Shown one piece after another: positions 24,716 to 37,990 of a DNA stretch of 64,000 bases (position 1 is its first letter; every line of letters starts with the position of its first letter). The translations under genes were made by a program, and so were the position numbers. The notes beneath the pieces are model-generated. The model made no database searches, was not told the origin of the DNA, and saw only the letters and a list, made by a program, of their open reading frames with translations. The DNA is from Lophius americanus. Lineage: Eukaryota > Chordata > Actinopteri > Lophiiformes > Lophiidae. The DNA lies in the NCBI GenBank assembly GCA_037951165.1, contig JBBDHG010000054.1, forward strand, positions 242,501 through 306,500, in the 5' to 3' direction.

Positions 24716-27700
24716 ACATTCAATTCGAGTAGATGAGTTTTAAATATAACTTTTAGAGGACAGGGTTGCTCATTGGTGGATGGTCCATCTGCCTTCAGCT
24801 TACTAGAAAGCTTCGAAAAAAGAAGTGTTGTTTTCCACAGTAGACCTCGTCACCTTTCAGGATGTCCCAAACAGTAACCCCCCTCAGATTCTCATTTTCT
24901 CCAAAATAAATTGGCTGCCAGCCAGCTGGTCTGGATCTTTCAAGTTTAAATGGGGAGTGAGACGGTGTAGATGGCCTTGTCAATTTGTTCCCAATATCCT
25001 GGCTCTCCATGCTCCTCGACCTGCCCAATTCAATCTCCAACACTATTAAGAGCACCTCAATCCGTGCAGAAAGAAGCAGAGCTGTTAAAGCAAAGTCATG
25101 TCAATACTTTTAAATTTGATTATTAGCATATAAAAATTAAACTTTTTACATCCTGTTGGGATGTCAGGTTAGAGTAATTCATTTGATGTCAAGCGGTGAC
25201 TTCAGTATGCAACAAATAGTGATGAGAGGTTTGCTACAAGGGGGCTTTGGCATGAACCTGTCGGGAGAATTTCCATTTCATTCAGATAAATGCTCCTGCT
25301 TCTCCACCCATGCCATGTCTACATCGCTTTACTCTTCTTTTGCAGATGTTATGGCTGTTTAGCAGATAGAGGTAGGAACCGATAGAGTTAGAATGAGTGT
25401 CATTTCACAGACAGCAGATATTAATGCTGACAGAATAATTTAAAGGCATGTATAACCTTTGACAAAACATGGGACACTATTGGTTCCCAGATTGTTTTGC
25501 TGACATAAGAAACAACAATCTGCATTTACATTGATTTGTGTAAAATTTGTAGCAAGAGATTAATGAGTTAATTAAAGTAATTCTCTTGTCGTCTGTGAGT
25601 TAGGGCATGGTAGTTTAAAGTCGTTATGGGTTCCTAGTCCTCCTGGATATTGAGAAAAATGATAGAACTTTATCTCAATTGTGGCTGTTAAACGCAAAAC
25701 AGTTTGAGGAAACAATGTAAAATAGCTCAATAAACGAGGCCCGGGAAGACTGTTGGAGTGTATAAGCCGGCCGTTTAAAGTAGTCACTTTAGGTTAGTTG
25801 ATATTTCAAATGGACCTTAGTAATAATGCAAATTATTTCAATAAATTATTTCACATTTCTGTTTTGGAACAATTACTACAAACCATCTTTACCATCTTTA
25901 AAATAGTAATACATTATTCAAGCAATTGCTGCAGGTACAATATCTAAAAATGTCTACATTTAATTAAAACAAAATCAATTTTTTTTTCTGTGCTCTATAA
26001 TACAATCAACTCACCAAACATGATTTATCGTGATAGTTAATTATCAAAATTCAATGATACCATGATGAAATGTACCGAAAAATTCAAATTACCCTCACAT
26101 TTTCATGTTTATGTCTCACACCCGTGTCAATAATATAATTCAGGAACAATCATATTATTAATTTTTGATGGCCATTTATTTTTCCTGCCCAAATACAAAT
26201 TAATATGAAACTGGGCCCCTGCATATTTATTTTCGACTAGACTTGTGTATCAAAACCATGTGTGGGCAGAGATGGAAAGGCTATAGTGTTCAGTTTTTTT
26301 TGTTTATCCCAGTCGGCCTAGGATCAATATGAATTGCTGGAAAGATCCAAACAAGCAGAAAGATCAGAGTTAAGCGAGATTACAAAGAAGACAGCGACAG
26401 AGAGTACTGGATTGTTTATCATTTTGACACCCAATTTTGGAGTCGGGCAGCCGGAATTTACAGAACCTACACGTACTGTGTTGTGAAAATACTATAGGCT
26501 TACCGTTCTTCTGCTTTTTTACTTGGATTACAAAATATTTGTAGTTGCTTATGATACTGTTTCTCACTGATAGCCTGTTATTTGCAGTCTTTGGATAACT
26601 GTTTCACATAAATAGCAACTGCAGTCTCCACACAGCTGTCCCACAACCTTTCCCGTAGAACTTTCACCACTGCAGAAAATTACGATGCGAGGGGCATTTC
26701 AGAGTTCAATTTAAAATGATAAACAAAAAGATCAGTGTAAGCAGCATCTCTCCTCCCAGGGATCACCACTCCATTAGTGTTCTAATTACGTTTTATTGTG
26801 GCTAGTTTCAGGGAGCTTTTGTCCAACTGCCAACAATGTTGAAAAAAACACACCATTATTGTCACCGTATAAACAGGACAAGTAAATTTATGGGAAAACA
26901 GAAAACAATAAAAACGGAGCAGATAGATGCTTTTTTCACACGCTGATGCCTGGTGTTTCTCTGGGGTGTTCAAGATCAACTTCAACTACTGGTCCAGCAA
27001 ACGACAGCGTTTTAGATTAGTTTTTGGATTTATGTGCATAATGATGGTTTTCTCAAGATTTCCATTGCTAAGCTTTCTTTTAAAATGAAAAGAAGCCATG
27101 TCAAAACATCTATTCTAACTTTATCTATTCTAAATTAGATTGTTGTGCAAGTACCCAGATGACTCTGCCACTGGAAAAACTTTGCTTGTTCAGATGTGGA
27201 TAGACTAAACCCTTTGATGGTGAAAAAAAGTGCTTTATGAGTAGATTGTCAAGGACAAATCATTCCATTTGATTGGACAGTCTATAGATCCAATCAAATA
27301 TATAGGGTCATTAAAAGGCTAAATAACATTGAAGTATATTGTTTTCAATATGCTTTTGTTAGTTTTAAGTTTAAGTTCTTGCCACTATGGGCAAGAAATA
27401 GGTCTTAAATTTCATTCATGAATGTCTGTTAATGGTCTTTTAAGAAATGTTACAGTTAAATTGTTTAAACCTGCTTGTCCCCTCATGGATGGACAGACAA
27501 ACCTAACCTATGCACCAACTGCGCAGTTACTTAAACAACATATGTAAATGTTTTCCAAGAGGTCTGTCACCATCCCAACCTATTTAAGGTGACCAAACTT
27601 TATTTTGATGCACTCCTTGAAAAAATAAAAATAAACTTAGCAACTTGAACAAAAAAAAGTATTCCAGTTGCAAAGTGTCTGAGAAAATATGTTTTCAGTA

Positions 27701-29371
27701 TTATTCACTGCCCTGTGTATAATCCAAAGTTAAATGTTAGGAGAAAGCTTTTAAATGTTTCATGAAAACTGTTTTGTCAGTTGTCCTTAGTGCTGGGGGA
27801 ATAACATGAGCTATCGGGTGAAAATGTTGCTTTTCTGAAAATAAATGTAATGGCGGAATAAGAAGCAACACCTAAGGTTCACAGTGCTGTGGATGAATGC
27901 ATCATCTGCCAAAGTAGTTCAAACGATATACTTGACTGCATCATGTAAGGACACTTCATTTTTTATTTCAAAAGTTATGTATCCACTTCAAATGCAATTC
28001 AAACAACAAAAACCTGTATTATTCAGAGACAGACCCTGAATCTAGCAAGGTGCACATGAATAATGTTAATGCTGTTTGGTTTTAATGTTCTTCACTTAGA
28101 TATGCCTAACATTTCTCAAGTAATATATGGCACAGAATGGAAATGATCTTCCTCTTGCTTCCTTTGCCTTTGCCACAATTAGTGTGTTAAACTTGTAGGA
28201 ATAAAACGGGTTCATCCAAGTACACAAATTCCACTTGCTTATGCAAACAAACAACCATTTTCAAGATGATGTTGCATAACGTTTAACAGACTATTTACCA
28301 CTGAGGTTACAAGGCAGACCAATTTCCTGGGAACTCATTGTTTTTCTTTTGTTTTCTCCCAACTGGGATATCTTTGGTCCTGAAGACAACAGAAATCAAA
28401 CTACAAATGATTCAAAATGGAAGCCATCTAAAACCAATCCCTTTTTGAACTGTCATTTGTCAAAAATAATTTTTCTGTTTTAAAATTAGAGGTGAATATT
28501 TCAAAGCCATCATTGATTGGAGTTACGCTACTAAAATGGAGAGTGGCCTATATGGAGCTGTGTTGAAAATTGAAATAAGCAAATGTGTAATCAGTGGGAG
28601 AATCCATCAGTGTAATGGCGCATATGTTTCCACTAGATGGCCCTTGCACCCAACTCTGATAACTCTTCAGCACTCATGTTTCATTAGCACCCGATCTCAT
28701 TGATCTCAATATTTACCACACTAATTGATTACAATTGACAATAACTTCAAACTTTTCCATTAATTTTTCATATTTTAAGCTAATATAACTTGTTCTAGTT
28801 TTTTTCTTTTTAAATGCAAATTCAGTTCCAGTCATTGCTTAATGGAAATATTAACTTATTAAATTTTAATTTATTCATTCCGCATTATATCCCCTTTATG
28901 TAAAACATGTGGCATAAAGGATTTTTTTTTGTCCTTCTTCAGCCATGTAAACATCTCGATCTACGTAGAAAGTCAGAAATAGCCCTCTTCATTGAAAAAC
29001 AACAACAGTGTTGTGCAGGGTTCAATATGTTCTTCCCATTTGAGGAAGTGGTTTGCTCACCAGAGTGTGCCGCACGCGAAGCCTTCATTTAACACCAGAT
29101 ATCGAAATCGTTTCACTAAGCGACATGTAATCATCTGCATGTGAGCAAAATAACCAACTGCAATTCTCTACCAAAATGAACAGCGACATATGCAACTGCT
29201 GATGGATGATAAATTCAGTGAAAAAAGCCAAGAAAGTTTCTTTGTAGTATGGGAGATATCAATCACTATCTCATTTTGGACATAAATGCTCACTCCGCTA
29301 TGATGGATATCCCTCCCAAGGCCTCTCATAAACATTTGAGATCTGAATAACGTCCCTATCCGCACAAACAC
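24716..29371. other. Intergenic DNA, no gene seen
   Basis: No host exon recognised. Overlapping open stretches on both strands at 24795-25055 have no recognised domain; they lie just beyond the Tc1 relic and may be repeat-derived. An 11-bp inverted repeat lies at 27267-27277 / 27289-27299, and a CTCF-like core at 28630-28641. Confidence 0.55.
28630..28641 (+). promoter_or_regulatory. CTCF-like core motif
   Basis: CCACTAGATGGC followed by CCTTGCAC. It is oriented towards the minus-strand motif at 30573, giving a convergent pair about 1.9 kb apart. Motif match only. Confidence 0.35.
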
Positions 29372-29403
29372 GTACACACACACACACACACACAGACACA
29401 CAT
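29372..29403. repeat. (CA)n microsatellite
   Basis: Near-pure CA dinucleotide run with a GACACA end. Further CA-rich sequence follows to about 29445, where it meets the ATA run at the tail of an L2 copy. Confidence 0.95.
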
Positions 29404-29443
29404 CCGCGAGTGCAGGCATGCACACATGCACACACAAAGACAC

Positions 29444-29605
29444 ATATAATAATAATAATAATAATAATACATTTAATTTATAATGCACTTTACATTTGGA
29501 TCAAATCTCAAAGTGCTACAAGGCAAAAGCAGACAAAAGCATCAATAAAAAATAAATAAATAAATAATAATAATAACTATACAAAAACATGACCAAAAGC
29601 ATTAA
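29444..29605 (-). mobile_element. 5'-truncated L2-type LINE 3' end
   Basis: On the plus strand this begins with an (ATA)n run, then TTTATAATGCACTTTACATT and GGATCAAATCTCAAAGTGCT. These are the exact reverse of the 3' end of the L2 element at 42955-45735. The match continues through GCAGACAAAAGCATCAATAAA and an A/T-rich section to about 29600, then stops. Only about 160 bp of 3' UTR remains, as expected from target-primed reverse transcription that aborted early. The copy is non-coding. Confidence 0.88.
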
Positions 29606-30572
29606 TACATACATATACACCAATGCATACGAATCAGCCGGTGGGCTTTCACTTACAATATTACAAGGTTCCTTTTCTTTTATTTTAGGCAGTATGGTAC
29701 CTGGGGATCTAGCCAAATGGGCCCTCATGGGGATACTGGGTGGCAGAGGACCGCTCAGTCTTGACATGGCTTCAAGGCAGTAGAGGAGCTGTACTGGTCA
29801 AGCTAGTCCCATTCCTCATGGTGATTTATAGTCCGCAGATAATTATAAAATAACGCTTAGGCTTGATGCTAGATAGATGCTTTTTAGGGAAATAGTAGAC
29901 AGCTCAGTGAGTGAGAGAGAGAGGATGGTAAGGTGGGGGTGTTTTGTCTAAAACTAAAAAGTTATCAGCCAGAGGGCAGGGTGTGAGTGAAAGCATGTGC
30001 AGGTGGTAAATGTGGGCTTTCCGGCTTTCAACTTGGCTAGGTCAGTTTACCTTTCTGTCCCCATTCACTGACCATTAAATATGAGACAAACCTCCTCTCC
30101 TTTCACCCAAGCTTTTATGTCTCTATGTAACTCTTTCTCCGGTAACACAAGCTTGTCCACCCTCCTCTAGCCCCTTTCTTTCCAGCACATTTATTCTCAT
30201 AGAGGTATTCAAAAGGGCACTGCAATAGGGAGATGGTATGCGGGGCTGCTCAACTTGAAATAGACTGAAAAAGGCTGAGGGGATGATCAAAAAAGGAGAA
30301 AGTCCGGCGAGAAACCTTAGACATGGGAACGGCTGGACACTCGAGTGGACAAGAAAGCCTCTCACAGATGAAAGGCAGTCATCCATCAATAAGTCATTAT
30401 TGCTGACAGAAATGTGGACCCAGAAACAAGAACGCTGACAATCCCTGTCATCTCTGCCCACAGCTCACATGAAGGCCTGCAGGTTGGTTGAACGGCGAGC
30501 CTGATATTTGCTCTTAAATTAAGAAAATATTATATAAAAACTTAATATGAATCAAATGAGGGAGTGATGAGC

Positions 30573-30584
30573 ACCATCTAGTGG
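30573..30584 (-). promoter_or_regulatory. CTCF-like core motif
   Basis: The minus strand reads CCACTAGATGGT, one base off the CCACTAGATGGC form seen at 17628 and 28630. Motif match only. Confidence 0.28.
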
Positions 30585-31131
30585 ATTTTATTTCTAAAAC
30601 TTAGTCTGTCTTGTTGCCTGATGAGCAATAAACCTAGAAGCTATCTGAGTCTCAGGGTGTTCTATTGTAATCCGCTGCTACCGCAACAATGGAAAGTCAG
30701 TTCAAAGGACTCTAACTGTCACACAGGATTCCCTTTTACAGCACGATGCTGGGCAATAAAATACTACCCAGTGCTGTCTGCTAGCTTTATTACTTTGGGT
30801 CTGTTTGTGCTTTATTTATAGAAAGAGAACTGCATGGATGGACGAGCAAACAAAAACACTCAACTGAAGACAGAATGTTTCTTCTACAGCTGGTTAGATT
30901 TTATTCTGTTTCTGATGTGGGTATGTATTAGTTCAGGTGTTAATGTAACCCCATGGGAAAATATAATGCAGCAACCACTTAAGGCTTATTATTTCATATC
31001 AACCATCAAATCTCTCTTATTTAAACATTAAGAGGATCATTATCCAGCACCTATTCATGTTGAAATATGGAAGTTTCTGGCAAGAAGCACACAACAAAAT
31101 TTACCAAGCAGGAAATTCAGTTGCTTTTGCT

Positions 31132-31150
31132 GGGGGGGGGGGGGGGGGGG
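31132..31150 (+). repeat. 19-G homopolymer
   Basis: An uninterrupted run of 19 G on the plus strand inside AT-rich DNA. It can form G-quadruplex structures and is a likely site of length polymorphism or assembly error. Confidence 0.95.
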
Positions 31151-34100
31151 AATTGGCAAAAGTGTTGCAGTTGCTACTATATAAAAATATAATAAACCTG
31201 TGAGCTGAATTGTAATCATCTGATAGACTTCTGCTGAAAGTCGTCTAACAATTTGGAATAGCTTTTTTGTACTGATTGGGGAATAGGCTCAGAAACAATC
31301 ATTAGTTTTGGGTGAATTTAACTACTAACTATCAGTCCGTCAGGGCTCTTTGCTTGTTAGGGTTTTAATCACTTGAAATTCCCTGAACAAACAAAGTCTC
31401 AGGAGAGGTCACAAGGCTCTCCTTTCACTCTGTCACTGTGGGGTCGGTGTGATGGTTTGTTTGTTTGGTTTCTTTCCAGTTTGACCCAGAAACACCAACC
31501 TAATTCCAAATTAGGGACTTCAGTTAATTGACCTCAGATAATGGAAAGGTCCCAAAATGTAAACTTGTTACATCCAAATCATTACACCATTTCTTATGTT
31601 AAATAAATTGAAAAGAAGAACAATAAGGGATGAAATACAAAAGGAACAGCTGTTTGGATTAGTTTCTGTGGTAATTATGATGCGCATTAGAAGCAAATAA
31701 TTTGAATTGCTTACCTAAACTGGTCTTCTGAGGTAAGCAAATGAAACAAGGTAAGTATGTCATTAATTTGGAAAATCAAAGCATTGTTTTCGCTGAATTA
31801 ACCAAATATTAGTCACATCACAACAGAATGTGTTTCACCATCGCATTATTGTAAATATCCGTGAAGCACAACACAATTGGTTCAGATGATTCTGGAGAAT
31901 AACTGCATCAGCAGATCTGAGCGGGCTCTTCATCTGAACAACCGAGTCCATTTGTTGCCTGCCGAAGTCTTTACTTGAGGATTATGGACCAAAATAAAAT
32001 TGCATTAATCTAAACCAAATTCTGTTTTTTTCAGAATGCTTGAGACAACAATATTGTTAATCCTTTGTTTTGGAGATAGCCTTTCTAGAGTGCTGAGAAC
32101 CTTACAGTATTTTTATGATTGGGATTTTCTTGGCTACTGTTGACCTTCAAAAATCTCTGCTAGTCAGGGTTTACATCTTTGGAATGAAACAATTTTTGGA
32201 AAATTGGCTGCAATTCCTGTGTTTTGGTTTATACTTTATCAATGGCATGTGAAAGTTGTGTGGTCTGAATTTAGCTTTAATCTGACGCATTATGTTCTTT
32301 GCCCTTGTATGTTGAGATCTTGCAAATATGTGATTTGTTCTCAGGCAACATTTTCACACAATATCTTCATCAAACTGAGACATCCTGGATAGATAAAGGT
32401 CGAAAAAACACATTAATCCAGCAGATGCTGGGCAGGTGGAATTGGATATTTCTTTCATGTAGCCATGAAACAATACTCATATTCTACAGCGTTAATATTT
32501 AAACAAAAATATTCCACTAAATACAATGTTGACAGAAAACATTCATCTCTATTGGTGTATGTAGTGTGCTAAGTGATGCATCATGATTGACTGGCAGTGG
32601 GGCAGCGCTTTAGCTGGTCTTTTCCTGCTTAGTGAGCAGCAAATGATGCAGAGAGCATATCCCGGTGGGGGAGACAAACACTTTGGCCCTGCTATGATGC
32701 CAGATGTGCTGTCAACTCTGTATTGTCCTGACAAAGCACACACACTAGGCTCAGCGCTCGTAGGGTATTCACATTCAGAATGAGATACTCTTCCATTAAC
32801 AATCTCCTGCTTGCTCCTGCCCGCCTAGTCTAAGTACTACAAAACTGCCATTTATTCTCATATTCAACATGTAAGACTTGTTTTTCTCCAAACTAAAGAA
32901 TCTGTCATAACCTGGCCGTACGAGAAGAAATTAGAAGAAAATTTGGGGTACACACAAAATATACAGATTACACACATATTCACAGAGGGAGAGAAACACA
33001 CTTTCCAAAGAAACATAAAAACTGACACACACACACACACCATCCCCCCAAAAACAGAGGGAGGGGCAGCCATCTGCCTTCAGCACAGCAGCACAATGGG
33101 CTGATCAAGGGAGTCCACTAATGAGGATTTTCTCCTGTTTAAAATTAATTTGTTGACTCTTGCTGTCAAAGTATCTGCAGGCACATTTCATGTTACATTA
33201 CACATACGTTCAACATGACTGCTCTGTTTGCTTCCTATGCACACCAGCTCAACTCATGCACTGCTGATATCTTACTTGCCTGTGGCTTATTTAAGCAAAT
33301 CCTCTCAGAGGTCATATTCGTGCTTGGCTGAGGCTTGAAGCTGTTTGTTGCGTAAGATTTCATGACTTATCACTCATATTTTGACAGACTGACACAAAGC
33401 ACGATAGTGTGAAGATACGAAAACAGACTTCTCAGCAACAAAGGGTAGTTCGTCTTTTCCAACCTCTCACGCAAAGATGTAGGGAAGTGCGACTAGACCG
33501 AAAGATAGCTGCAGTAGTGTCTTGTGATCCTTGGCCGAGTGAGGTGGGTGAGATTGTTGGAGGTTATTGATGTCTTTGTGGACATCTGTGACATAAATCA
33601 GGAGGGTTGTCAGTCATCAGAAAGGGGAAGTGAGGGCAGAAAAGCATGTTTTTATTTGCGTTGTTTGCGTGTGATGAAGCAGATCGACAACAACAGCAGG
33701 CTGACCAAGAGTTAACCCCTTTTCTCTATTAGGCTGACATCGCCATCTTATTTTGAATTGTCTAAGTCATTATTCCTCTCCCTCTTTCCCTACAGACACC
33801 TCTTTCTACCTCCCATCTCCATGCTGAACACTGTATGTGTATGAGAAAGAGTTCTCTTGCACACAAGGCATTAACATGATTTTCTTTAAAGAAAAAGGCG
33901 GCAGTAAAGAAGATAAGTGGTATTTCTGTACTTTTCATTTAATTATCAAGGCAGTGGGAAATAGTCTTGTTGTGCAAGAAATCATAGATGGTGCCAATAA
34001 AATGAAGCAGTGGATTGATGCCTCGCATGCTTAGGAGATGCAGCAAAGTCACTGGCTGTATATATATTTATTTCGAAAAGACCATCCAAATGTTTGCCTG

Positions 34101-35186
34101 AAGTTAGAAATTTTGTGAAGTGTTGTAACATCAGTAAACAGTGTTGCTGAAAATCTCACAAAATACAGATGGAAGGATTATTGTGAAGTTTGAGTTAGGT
34201 TTGGAGATGTTTAAGTTTAAAATGAGAAATATTTCATGAAACCACAGCACATCATTAAAGGAGAGTGTGAAGACAGCTTGGGAATGCATTGTAGCGCTTG
34301 TCGTAGATATCAATTATAAAAACTTGATTTATGACCTCTAGCTACTTCTGCGTTACAAAGACGATGTGCCTTCATCATCTATGTAGGAGAAATAGAAAAG
34401 CCTGCACATGATTTTGAAACTCTATGAAGGAAGAAACAGGCAGTAAGGCAGTCAGGCAGTCAGCCTCCGGGCATTCATACACAGTAAATCTAATGAATCA
34501 TGGGGGATGAGAAAGGGATATTCTATCAGGGAAAGTAGCTGTGCATCAGGGCAGGAAGGTTAAGAGGTAAAATATGGTGGGTGTCGCATGAGTCACCATT
34601 ACAGGAGTCAGAAATTACGTTCACTGTCAGATGAGTAAGACTAATGACAGGGCTGATAAACAGAGTAGTTTGAGAGATAAGGTTAGGGGTACAGTGGTAC
34701 ATCAGTTGACAACTTATTATCATCAGTACATGTGAATACATGTGGGATCCTGATTTCAGCTGAACTGCTTGCAATAAGAGTGATTAGACTTCAATGTTAA
34801 CAGCTAATATCACTTGTGCGGGCTCAGACATAACATAGAATGACAGTCAGTCGAGTACATACCTCCAGCAAGGCCAAACAATCCTACATGTCTTAAATTG
34901 TTTGAGCAGTATTTGTGTATTTAGGGAAAATCTTTGTAGAAACTGCCCTAATGCACTAACTTTCATTAATTATTTATGGTAGAATTTGTATAAAGCTGCA
35001 GGGAAACAAACGAAAGAGCTAACCAACCAAAGGACAAGGGTGAAAACATTTCCTTCCTGGTGGATGTAAAAAAAAATAATAAAATTTAAATAATGCCTTG
35101 TCTGTAATTATAGAGTAGCAAAATAAATCCCATATGTATTTTGAAAGAAAATACAGGAACAAAATCTGTCAGTGTTTAAACTTTGT

Positions 35187-35218
35187 TTTTCTGACACAAT
35201 TATCTTTGTGTCAGAAAA
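35187..35218. repeat. Perfect inverted repeat, 13-bp arms, 6-nt loop
   Basis: Arms at 35187-35199 (TTTTCTGACACAA) and 35206-35218 are exact reverse complements around TTATCT. Confidence 0.88.
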
Positions 35219-35394
35219 TCACTACGTTTAACAATTAGTGGCTTAAACTTGAACCATAGCTCTGTTGAAAGGGCAGGTATCATAAACAATGGTTTAAGTT
35301 TTATAAAGAATGTGATGTTGATCCAAGTTTTTGATGTTGATGGTCAGATGACTGAAAAACATCAAAATCAAGATAAAGATACAAAACAAGATTG

Positions 35395-35818
35395 TGGCCA
35401 CATCTACTGCCAAGGCCCTGCTGGACACCATCTTCTACTGCTATCACTAATTATCATATATGCAATACTTAATACCACTACTACTATTTTATATGTATAT
35501 TGTAGTACCACTATGTACTGTACTACATCACAACATACCATCATCATTGCTAGAACTGTATACAATTTGTTTATTTTTGTTGATGATGTTACATGCAAGT
35601 ACATCTGTCCTTGCTGGTAGAGGGATCCCTCCTCTGTGTCTCTTACTGAGGTTTCTTCCATTTTTTGCTTGCTAAACGGGTTAATGGAGAGTTGGTCCTA
35701 CCCCGACCGAGGGTCTAAGGACAGAGGATATTCCTCCATGTACAGATTGTAAAGCCCATGGAAGCAAATTGTGATTTGTGATTTTTGGCTATACCTTTAA
35801 AATTGACTTGACTTGACA
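35395..35818 (+). mobile_element. LINE 3'-end repeat with L2-like tail
   Basis: This is a familiar fish repeat. CTACTGCCAAGGCCCTGCTG opens it, GGTAGAGGGATCCCTCCTCT and TTACTGAGGTTTCTTCC follow, then GAGGGTCTAAGGACAGAGG and GTACAGATTGTAAAGCCC. It ends with GTGATTTGTGATTTTTGGCT and a TTGACTTGACTTGACA tail. The order matches the 3' UTR of L2-like elements. Open stretches inside it are isoleucine- and leucine-rich and carry no domain; I treat them as chance frames within the repeat. Confidence 0.72.
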
Positions 35819-37670
35819 ATAAGCTGTAAAAGCTTCATTAAATCAAGGAGAGTTGTAGATTTAGGCGACTGTAAGTCTCACATTTACAGTTGATATATTT
35901 TCATTATATAATATTTATTTGTATTTGATTTACTCATCTTAATTGAGATGTTTAAAGATTATGCAATTGAGTGAGATATCTCGAAAATAGCTTGGCAAAT
36001 CAGCAAATGATAGAGAAAGAAAATTCCAGGTTTTTTCATCAGTCAAGGACACATAACGTTGTTCTGTATGATGGTAAACCAGATTCAAATAGATAAATCA
36101 CTTTAATAACTACATTTATCCTCAACAATTCTAATTTGAATCAGTGAGAATAGAGTACTATGTTAATGTTACTCAGTTGTGAATTTTAGATTCCCTGTAT
36201 TTATTAAAAACTAGAGAAGAAACTCTATTCTTTGATTTTCTTATAGCCTGTGGTTTTATAGGATTGAACTTTTGTGTACTTTTCCAAATTAGCTCACTGT
36301 ATAGTTTTAGTAAGTTATTTTCCATTGTGTGGGGTAGCTGTATTGTTTTTAGTGCTGCAGAACTGCTTATACATCTGAATACATGATTGGTGAGAGATTA
36401 GAATGAAAAAGAAATGTATCATATGTCACAAAACATTTTTCTCTTAACTTTTTCATCTTGGGACATAAGACATAACCTGAAGTGGTTATGAGAGAAAAAG
36501 GAACTATTATGTTGTTTAATTGGATCAAATCGAAGAGCTGTGTCTTAATTTTTCTTCCTAAAAATATAAGTGACAAATATCATCATGAGACGCAAAGTCA
36601 AAGGACTTCATCTTTAGTGATCAGAAGTGGCTTCTTTAGTTCTTCCATGCCTATGCTGAGATTTCTCCAGACATTTATTTTCCTTGATACACAGGATTTT
36701 CAAGAAGACTTATCTGCATGAACAACATCTGCTAATATGTATGTCATAGTCTCCTAATTTTGTCAGATAACATCTGAAGCCAGATGGAAAGCCCCCATGG
36801 GGTAAGGGGCCCTCCTTAATTCTGTTTCTATTTGCACGCACGCACACACGCACACAGACACACACATCAATCCAAGACATAAGCAGCTAGTGGATACCAC
36901 AGAGGGTAGCTCTTATAGATTCAAAGCTGCCCTGGAGGCGAGAGGCCCATGATGGATCAGGCATTGATTTGATTTGAAGTGAGTCTGAAAGCTGTCATCC
37001 GTGCCCTCTGCCAGAGAGGTGAACCGTGATTGAGCAATGGCTGTCTAGAGGGTTCACTCAGGAAACTGTAAGTGGACCAGTCGGACTTGCTAATAACAAT
37101 CACCTTTTGTACAAATTGTCTGAAAAGGAATAGCTGATTCAAAGAGTAGAAAAACAGAGCGTGCCCCAGCTTCTAGCAATTCCACATCTCTGAGCTTTGG
37201 TTTCTTAGATACAAATATAAGCTCATGAAAAGTGTTTGATACAATTCCTTTAACATTTTTGCCCGGCAGATGTAGAGCAGTCATTTGTAAATTCAAAATC
37301 CTAAAGGATAAATGATGACTGACCCATACCTGAGATTCTCCAATAAATCGATAATTAGTATCCTGACGTCAGCTGGGTTATCTGTCTGAATTTTCCTCCA
37401 ACTACACAGTATCCTGTGTCCAAAAGTAAAAAGTGCAGTGCTGAAAGTTTAAAATACCAATAGCACACTATAATATATGATACCAGTCCCAATGTTGGTA
37501 CTTCGGTTTAATTATTCTTTACCATTGCAGGATAGGGGATGGTTGAACTAAATTAAATTGCTACTGAAACTGTGCTTATTGTGTTAGATGTCGAATCCAC
37601 AAAAGTTCCTGAAATAAATCCTGAACAAAACCTCTGAATGAAATAAAATATTGTGTTTCTAGAATGTGTG
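35819..37670. other. Intergenic DNA, no gene seen
   Basis: No exon recognised. It contains a CA-rich microsatellite at 36834-36868. Confidence 0.55.
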
Positions 37671-37990
37671 TCTTCTTTCGGCTCTTCCCTTTTTCTTTTC
37701 CTTTTAGGGCTCACCATAGCAGACCATCTCGTTCCACAAATTTATGTGTCACAGGTTTTTTTTTACATCAGATGCCCCTCCTGACACAACTCCCCCATTT
37801 ATTCAGGCTTAGGAGCAGAACTACAAGTACCCTGGCTTGAGACCCTTATATTGCTGGGTTCTGAGCCAGGCTGGTGTCCCAAACTATGAACCTAGCCCAA
37901 GGGTCCACACTTGATTTCTGCAACACCCTCTTATCTGGGAGTTGAACCCCAGTCTCCTGCACCAAAGTCAGTGGTGTAACCCAGGGAGCT
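37671..37990 (-). repeat. tRNA-derived SINE (third family)
   Basis: The plus-strand text is the reverse of a fish SINE. It starts CTTTCGGCTCTTCCC, then GGGCTCACCATAGCAGA, ACATCAGATGCCCCTCCTGA and CCCATTTATTCAGGCTTAGG. It ends with GAGTTGAACCCCAGTCTCC (box B reversed) and AAGTCAGTGGTGTAACCC (box A reversed). The family differs in body from the SINE at 8821 and from the one at 11822. It is substantially diverged. Confidence 0.72.

Larger units (their letters stand above)
29606..35394. other. Intergenic DNA, no gene seen
   Basis: No exon was recognised. It holds a CTCF-like core at 30573-30584 (minus), a 19-base G homopolymer at 31132-31150, a 10-bp inverted repeat at 31707-31716 / 31731-31740, a short CA run at 33023-33041 and a 13-bp short-loop inverted repeat at 35187-35218. 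The rest is unremarkable AT-rich DNA. Confidence 0.55.

Noticed and set aside
24795..25055. Overlapping 74- and 86-codon frames on opposite strands
   Set aside because: No recognised motif, no splice context, adjacent to a Tc1 relic; more likely repeat debris or chance.
29372..29470. Functional regulatory array from CA and ATA runs
   Set aside because: Plain microsatellites; the ATA run is the tail of a truncated L2 insertion.
35249..35675. Hydrophobic open frames on both strands
   Set aside because: They mostly overlap a fish LINE 3'-end repeat; the isoleucine/leucine richness reflects AT-rich codons, not membrane proteins.
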